Shown here piece by piece: positions 57,527 through 64,000 of a DNA stretch of 64,000 nt (the stretch's first letter is position 1; the number at the start of each line of letters is the position of its first letter). Origin of the DNA: Aspidapion aeneum (Eukaryota > Arthropoda > Insecta > Coleoptera > Brentidae). The notes beneath the pieces are model-generated. The model did not search any database. It saw nothing but the letters and a program-made list of their open reading frames with translations, and had not been told where the DNA came from. The stretch is from assembly GCA_963576565.1 (NCBI GenBank), contig OY755038.1:138270989-138334988 (forward strand), written 5' to 3'. A program made the position numbers and the translations under genes.

Positions 57527-58155
57527 TATAGTGATCCTAATTTTTTCGAGAAAAAAAAAGTTGCTCCGATTTCAAAAATTTTTATATATATTTGCGTTTC
57601 AGATGATTTTGAAACTTTTTTGTTTCGCCGTCTGTCTGTCTGTCTGTATGTCTGTCTGTCTGTAACGACCAACGCGCATAACTCAAAAACCGCTTGCCCG
57701 ATTTTAATGAAATTTGGTACCTAGGCTGGGTTTTGGGTCGAGATGGTCCCATTTAAAAATGAACAAAATCCACCAAACACAAGCCAAATAAAAGGGTGGG
57801 GGTATATTTCAAAAATTAGAGTTTATGTAAAAATATGGCGTGTGTGATATCAAACGAAAGGTAATTGCGTCTGGAGTTAAATAAAATACATTTTACTTTT
57901 AAAAAAAGGGTAGGGGTAAATTAAAAATATTAGTGTTTATGTGGAAATATGGCGTGTGTTATATCAAACGAAAGGTAATTGAGTCTGGAGTTATACAAAA
58001 TACATTTTAGTTTAAAAAAAAAAGGTGGGGGTAGATTTGAAAAATTTAAGTTTAAGTCAAAACATGGCTTGTGTGGTATCAAACGAACGGTAATTGAGTC
58101 TGGAGTTCAATAAAATATATTTCAGTTTTTAGTTATATAAGCTCACACGTACACT
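57527..58155 (+). repeat. Repeat B, copy 2
   Basis: Same order of motifs as 54108-54690: TAGTGTGAGCTATAG, GTTGCTCCGATTTCAAAAAT, a longer GTCTGTCTGTCTG run, CGCATAACTCAAAAACCGC, and three GGTGGGGGTA-type tandem units. It ends in the reversed terminus GCTCACACGT. It has both ends and looks like a complete 0.63 kb element. Confidence 0.75.
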
Positions 58156-58313
58156 ATAACTATAGTACCATAGAGAAAATAATAAAAGAGTGCTTAATTC
58201 TATGGTTCAAAAGTGGCAACAAGTTTACGCTAGCGCCACCCTTGGCTACTGGAAGAATTAAGAATGCGCGGGCGGGCTTGGCGGGCTTTTTAAATGATTT
58301 TTTTTTTGAAAAA

Positions 58314-58454
58314 GGTGCTATTTTTGAGGTCAGGCTGATTTCACGTATGCGGAATATTGGATATCAAAAATATATTAATTTTAGTCATGTAAACCTGTAA
58401 GATATCCAAACTTTTTCCGCATACATAAAAATTTGCATGACCTCGAAAATACCA
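58314..58454. mobile_element. 141-bp hairpin MITE
   Basis: GGTGCTATTTTTGAGGTCA pairs with TGACCTCGAAAATACC, and further in CGTATGCGG with CCGCATAC. No coding content. Confidence 0.6.
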
Positions 58455-58499
58455 GGTAGGTATAATAATGGAATATGTAAAAATACTCAAATAAAAACC

Positions 58500-58600
58500 A
58501 ATGTTTTTTAAAAATACATACATACATACATTTATTTTTTTTAAATATTTAACAAAAAATACATACATACATTTATTTATTTTTTAAATATTGATCAAAC
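58500..58600. repeat. Tandem duplication with ACAT microsatellite
   Basis: An AAAAATACATACATACATAC...TTTATTTTTTTTAAATATT unit of about 55 bp is present twice. Confidence 0.65.
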
Positions 58601-58769
58601 ATAATATATTTTTTTAAATATGTATAAAGTAGGTGGGCTGTTCTTAGAAAATGGTAACATTGCATGTAATTGGATATAACAGACATTACTGCACCAAATT
58701 CCAGAAAAGATTATTGGGTTTTTTATACAAAACCTAACACTAATTAACCTAAATGTAAAACCTAAGCTA

Positions 58770-58803
58770 GGTATGCCCATAGAAATTATTCTATGGGTAT
58801 ACC
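58770..58803. repeat. Small perfect-type hairpin
   Basis: GGTATGCCCATAGAA, a 4-nt loop, and TTCTATGGGTATACC form a 15-bp stem with one wobble. Function unknown. Confidence 0.7.
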
Positions 58804-58809
58804 AATGTA

Positions 58810-61380
58810 AATATTAACATTAACAAATATTTATTTATATTATTTTTTTTTTCTTGTTCTTTTTCTATCCCATTTGTTGTTGATGCATTGGATTGGATTG
58901 GCTAAAAAGCAAAAAAAAGTTGCCAGAGGGATTTATAAAAAGTAGGTATTTTGAAATTAATTTAATATATTTTGCAAATTAGTCCTACTATATTGGTACT
59001 TAATTTTTTTTTTCATGGTGAGTATGGAGGGCTCAGTAAATGATTCACACTATACTAAATCAGTCCAAAGGGCAGAAAAAATCACAGACATACAAACATA
59101 CTAACAATGGCTTACGCACAAATGAACCCTCGGCAGGCTTGAGTGCAAATAGATACATTTTAATCTTGACTTTAGGGGAAAAAATCATGTTTTAGGGGAC
59201 AGTATTCAGCCTGAAACCCCCCCCCCTGAGTAGGCCACTGACACTAATTTAGATACCTACACAGGCTAATTTAGAAACTGTTATTTTTTAACTCATTTTA
59301 AAAAGAGGGACGGAAGGGCTGTGAGCATGGGTGTTTATATTAATGACTATAGCCCCAGCCTCCTAATAAATTTAATGTTTTTTATTATTTGTTTGTGTTA
59401 TGGTAAAAAAACTTTTTTTTTAAATTCAAAAGTACCAACATTGAAAAAAATTATAAAACTAAAAAGATGTATTTATTTGCAATATTACATATTAATTATT
59501 TACACAATGTTTGCCACAAAAACATTTGTATTTTTGTTATTAATTTCATTTTCAGGGGCGTCGCGAAGAGGGGACAGGTGGGAGTCATCCCCCAATGTTG
59601 CTAGAAAGTTTTGAAATTTGGCAAAGGATGGGAAAGGCAACCTAAAAAAATTGAGTGAGGACCGTTTTTTTTGTTTATTAAATTTTTTCAGTAAAACCAC
59701 AAAAAAAAAATTGTGTAGAAAGTTTTTGGCCAAAAATTTAAAAAAAATTTGGGTGACCACCTTTCTTGTTAGTCAATTTAAAATTCTCTAGATAAATTTT
59801 CAAAATTTTTTAAAATTATTTGGGAAAAGTGTCCAATGCCTCCTCCCCTTCCCCTACCCAATAAGCCTTCATGTCAGCTCTGTCTAAAATATGTGTGTAT
59901 ACATAATATAATTTCAGGGGCTCAATTTTTAACGGGGGTAGCCCCTAAAACTTTCCCCTAAGTATGCTCATTCCTAAATTATTTAATACAAAAATTCAGG
60001 GTTTTTGACCCTCCCTCCCCCCTCTATAATGCATTTTTAAGAAAAAATACATTAAAAAAAGGTTAAGTGTAATGCAAGGCTAAACTCCCTCACCCCTTGA
60101 GCATTACATGTTTTAAACAGAACTTATTAACCAATATTTCTCTATTACTTACCTAAACGAAGAAACATTTGCATCCAAGTAGAGTTCTAAACTGGAGTTC
60201 TAAGTATGGATTTAATTATTGAAAAATTATGGTTGAGTTTAATAATCCATATTATCTATGTACCTAAAACATTAAAGCAATAGCTAAAAATAAGAAAGTT
60301 TAAACACTAAACTAAAATACAGGTGCACCCAGGAAGGGTTGCATTGCAAGCCTAAGAATTTTTAGACATTTACCACATATTTCATGAATAAAAAAATAAA
60401 ATAGGAAGATATGGCTTAATGGGGTCTTGGGTCCCCTCCATTCCTGGGTGAGCTACTGACTAAAATATGTACTAAAACTAAAAATAGCAAATGTCAAAAA
60501 GGCAAAACATCACAATGATAATTATTCTCTTGATTTCAAATAAAACATTGCAATAATAATTACACTCTTGATTTTAAATAAAAAGAGTACCTATATGGAC
60601 AATTACCCATAACCTGCGGGTAAACAGCTGAACCAAATTTGTACACCATCCTACAGGACTGAAATAAATTCTTGGCCCTGTAGTGTATTTTAGGGTCCTG
60701 TATAGTGACCTGTGGAGTCTTATTGAAAAATTTTGTACCTACATTTACTCTGAGCGGCTGATCAGTCCTCACCGATAACACTCAATGCAATAATAATAAA
60801 GTTAGTATGCATTTTATCTAAAGTCAAGTGTCTAAATTCATTGTCATTCTTAATATTTGCCTTGCCTTATACCGCCTCTTTGGTAAGTGTCTATAATGTG
60901 ACCAACTTTGTTCAAAGGATCAAACAATTATAAAAGTTTTAAAAACATCTGTTTTTTATTATGAAGTATTAAAGCAGCTGATTACTACAATAATGTGCTA
61001 AAATTTGGGACTCATGACTATCAATGACAAATAAATCATTCTGAGAAATGAGAAACAGAAATATTGAAGAGAACACCCAAAAATCTTCTAGTGAATGAGT
61101 AAAACACTCTATTACAATTATGATCCAACTTAACACCTATTATATGAATAAACATTTAGAAAAACAAGTATATAAATCAACCCTTACTTCGAGAAGCTAA
61201 ATTATCTTATCTTACCTTGTCTTAATCACAAAACAATGTTGTTTTTTGTGAAAAAATTATAATATTGCAAAATTTTTGCAACGCCAAAAAAACAATCCAA
61301 GCACGCCAAGAATTTGAGGTTAGGTCCGATCAGACTTTGTTTGCATTATACTTGTAACTTGTTTTTAAAAATAACTTGCA
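58810..61380. other. Intergenic, decayed MITE fragments only
   Basis: Pieces such as GGGGCGTCGCGAAGAGGGGA (59557) and TGGGTGAGCTACTGAC (about 60445) look like the ends of old hAT-like elements, and 59930-60120 resembles the 8341-8506 MITE. Frames at 59321, 59500 and 60560 have no recognisable domain. No gene supported. Confidence 0.4.
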
Positions 61381-61388
61381 ATTTGTAA

Positions 61389-61519
61389 AGCGGCCGTCAC
61401 ACGGTCAATAATATTGTCAATATTTTTATATGCTTCTTTGTTTATGTCGTAAGAAAGAAAATGACAAGAACAGAAATATTGACAATATTATTGATCGTGT
61501 GAGGACTATGAGGGCCGCT
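61389..61519. mobile_element. PIF/Harbinger-like MITE with TAA duplication
   Basis: TAA at 61386-61388 and 61520-61522 flanks a 131-bp element whose ends start AGCGGCC in both directions. The longer inner repeat TCAATAATATTGTCAATATT pairs with its partner near 61475. A 3-bp TAA duplication is the PIF/Harbinger mark. Confidence 0.75.
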
Positions 61520-61974
61520 TAATATGGGTGGAATACCTGTATTATTTATAAATTTTTTTGATTGAAACTTCTATCACCATAGTGAACCATTTTTACTAAA
61601 AAATTGCATTAGAAAAAGACATGGTACGAATCAATTTTCTTATTTTGTTACGTAATTTATGAACGGCCCCAAGATACGGATAAATCCGTTTTAAATATAA
61701 ATAGAAACCTAGTACGCGATGGCAGCGCTGTGCGCTACTGGAACTTGTTGGCTGCGCGGCCCTATCTTTTCGGCAGGGCCTGTATAGTACCTAGTGTGAG
61801 CTTAGGTGCCCATAGATTGGCAGAGTATTTTATAACTGTTTTTAGTTTTGGTCAGCGCCCTCTAAGAGCTGGCCGGTCGAACTACACTTAGTGCGGTTGA
61901 GCGTAATTTTTTGGAGCACTTTTAGTGCAGGGGATGAGCGTTATTTCTATGAGTCTTTTACACCGGCTGTCCCG

Positions 61975-62090
61975 AGAGCATATTATCCGCGCGGATTTTT
62001 TTTCTCGGGCTTTGATTGGTTGAAATTTTTAAATCAACCAACCAGAGCCTGGGAAAGGATAAATCCGCGCCGCTTATACGCTCTATGGAC
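61975..62090. mobile_element. Hairpin MITE with CCGCGCGGAT core, copy 2
   Basis: AGAGCATATTATCCGCGCGG pairs with ATCCGCGCCGCTTATACGCT, and inside GGCTTTGATTGGTTG with CAACCAACCAGAGCC. Related to the hairpin at 7925-8030. The small plus-strand frame spanning it is not credible. Confidence 0.6.
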
Positions 62091-62460
62091 AACCAGCATT
62101 TATGTGTGAGCTAATGCGGACGAACTCAAACCGATCAACTGCGCATGTGTCACTCGCTTCTTTTGGAAATTCGTTTCTCTTGAGCCGAAAGGAACAATAA
62201 AGAGAATAAAGTAAAAAAGAGCCGAAATTTTTCCACCAGTAAGCTGATTGTCATTAAAAATAGGATTGAATAAAAAGTATTTTTTATTAGCATAGTAAGT
62301 ATATTAAAAAAAGATATATATGAAACACATTAATGATTACTAACAAAAATATAAAGGGTGCAAGCCTAGTTATTCTGTGATTAAACTTACTAACTTAAAA
62401 GAGTCATTAAATAATATTAAAACATTAATATAATCTTGATATTTAAAATAACCTAGAAAG

Positions 62461-63154
62461 CCGTGGCGTAGCCAGGGGGGGGGGGTTGGGGGTCAAAACT
62501 CCCCCCGTTGGCCAATGAGAGTACTAATAGCAATAGAAAAATATAACTTTTCAATTGTAGAAAATAATATAAGTACTTATAGATATAGATACAATACAAT
62601 ACAATTTATGAAAAAAAACTTGGGTTGAAGATAATTTGAATTACCAAGTTTTACTCTATTATACCTATTGGTGAAGGCGCAAGAAAGTTATAAGGAAAAG
62701 CTTTTCATAGACAGGCCAATTTAACTATTTTAAATTTTTTTCCAAAATATTAGTTTAATAATACATAAAATCTGTCTTTTTGCTTTCATGAAAAGTTCTG
62801 AAAAACTCGGAAAATTTTCGGAAAACTCGGAAAATCTTCGAAAAAACTCTGGAAATATTCGGAAAAAACCGTGATAAACCCGGAAAATTTTTAAAAAGCT
62901 CAGGAAATGATCGGGAAAACTCGGAAAATTTTCGGAAAACTCTGGAAATATTCAGAAAAAACTCGGGAAATAATCGGAAAAACTAGGAAAAAGTGTTTAT
63001 CAGAAAATTTAAAAAAAAATTAGGAAAACTCGGGAGATGTTTGGGAAACCTAGTTAAAAACTGGGAAAAACTAGGAAAATTTTTGGAAAAACTCGGAAAA
63101 TAGTTGAGGTGGCATGGCAAAACCCCCCATTGCCAGTTTCTAGCTACGCCACTG
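62461..63154. mobile_element. hAT-like MITE with internal CGGAAAA tandem repeats
   Basis: The left end CCGTGGCGTAGCCAGGGGGG and reversed right end CAGTGGCGTAGCTAGAAACT are inverted repeats. Imperfect flanks TAGAAAG (62454-62460) and TAAAAAG (63155-63161) could be a worn 8-bp duplication. From about 62790 to 63110 the interior is a chain of GGAAAACTCGGAAAATTTTC-like units. No transposase. Confidence 0.6.
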
Positions 63155-64000
63155 TAAAAAGTAGTGCTCATTTGATCCCAATGCGAAAAAAAAGATAAAA
63201 TTTGTTAAGGGATTTAAATCACACTTTTGTAAGTAACAAAGAAATTTCTGCTTGAATAAACAGTTATATTTAAACAAAAGAGTCTTATAAAACTAAAAAA
63301 GTCCAAAAAAAGTCTATAAATTCACTGAAAAAACACAAATTAACAAAAAAACCTTCGAAGAGAACTTCCACACAAGAACAAAGAGTACGAAAAATGGCGA
63401 TAGGTCGCTAGGCGGCTGACACCCTGTCAAAAATATCAAAGTACAGAAATCTGTAATTTTGCTCGCCCTCTAATAGCTGGCCCATTTTTCATTAGTTTTT
63501 GGCGGGAAAGTCCGAGTGTCTATACTACCGCTTTGCGGTCCGTGTACTGTGGATGCCACCATATGCAGTGGCGACTGCTGGCTGTGTGTTCAATTGGTCT
63601 TATTGAAGTGAAGAATTCATGTTCTTCTATTATATGATGTAACTTTATAATACTTTCCGTGGTTAGTTTGGATAATCGATTTTTTTCGTGTAACGCGATA
63701 ACCTATCTAAGAAAATCCAATTTGCGCGCATTCCTTCATATTAGCTTTTTTCCGCTCGCGTTTTTTCTCAATGCGCCTAATTTAATATATAATTGTTGAT
63801 TTCGTATTTTGGTTTTTTTTATACCTTTTTGGGATTTTTCTACCCTTTGGCCATAAAAAACTAAAAATTTAGATAAACTCAAGTATATGTCATATTAATC
63901 GTAGCCGCAAGCATGTAAAGCGTAAGACACTCATCGTAAAGGCAAGCCTTATAGGAAGCGAAGCCAACGTCAGGCTTTCAATTTTTGGGTTATTGTTTTT
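63155..64000. other. Right edge, nothing recognised
   Basis: AT-rich. A short stretch CGCCCTCTAATAGCTGGCCC (63463-63482) resembles CGCCCTCTAAGAGCTGGCCG near 61856, suggesting a repeated element around 61800-63500. No gene or RNA supported. Confidence 0.35.

Noticed and set aside
58770..58803. Rho-independent terminator
   Set aside because: The hairpin is in eukaryotic DNA, is AT-rich and has no associated gene.
1..64000. tRNA genes
   Set aside because: I looked for the GGTTCRA box B with a matching acceptor stem and found none I could support by eye; a tRNAscan run would settle it.

Overview
The window is AT-rich eukaryotic DNA with no bacterial gene organisation and no host gene I can recognise. 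The retroelement coding remnants (RTE/craniofacial-development-2-like endonuclease, Jockey-type endonuclease and reverse transcriptase, Gypsy gag, P-element transposase, THAP zinc finger) point to an arthropod, most likely an insect. The species cannot be named from the sequence. Nearly all recognisable content is mobile DNA, and the main biological content is how the elements are nested.

Left third (1-13843): a minus-strand RTE-type endonuclease fragment (1-585) abuts a 2.8 kb repeat, here called element A (585-3375), which carries a Tigger/pogo-like transposon. Next comes a 7.4 kb element with about 340-bp terminal inverted repeats (3892-11286). It holds a Myb/SANT-like exon, a 5S-rRNA-like stretch and several MITEs. 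A decayed P-element transposase (11786-13322) follows and appears to lack its catalytic core.

Middle (13844-41645): a second copy of element A, split by two large insertions inside its Tigger-like element. The first is a 21.8 kb foldback element (15115-36949) with a perfect 9-bp target duplication. Its inverted arms are arrays of a 166-167-bp satellite, and its loop is a truncated RTE element. That RTE is interrupted by an antisense Jockey-type element, which is itself interrupted by a 187-bp insert with a hammerhead-ribozyme-like core. The foldback's right arm is interrupted by a 9.3 kb P-superfamily element (27219-36488) that contains a THAP exon, a mariner-like element and MITEs. The second insertion (37191-40468) has TG...CA ends, a 4-bp duplication and a possible spliced ORF.

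Right third (41646-64000): a Jockey-type RT fragment cut by a Gypsy LTR (41822-42442) with the start of gag; a 5'-truncated non-LTR copy with a CCTAA tail and 13-bp target duplications; a 140-bp satellite; a decayed array that reverses orientation; a second, small foldback element with 10-bp target duplications (46955-47790); a 4.56 kb palindromic element (49366-53922); paired repeats at 54108-58155; and several hairpin MITEs, including PIF/Harbinger-like and hAT-like ones.

No intact autonomous transposon was found. Because insertions sit inside one another with readable target duplications, their relative order can be reconstructed. The oldest layer is element A with its Tigger-like element; the foldback and the TG...CA insertion came next; the P element entered the foldback arm later; the mariner-like element and the MITEs were probably later still. 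All identifications come from reading motifs, repeats and target duplications by eye. No database search was run.
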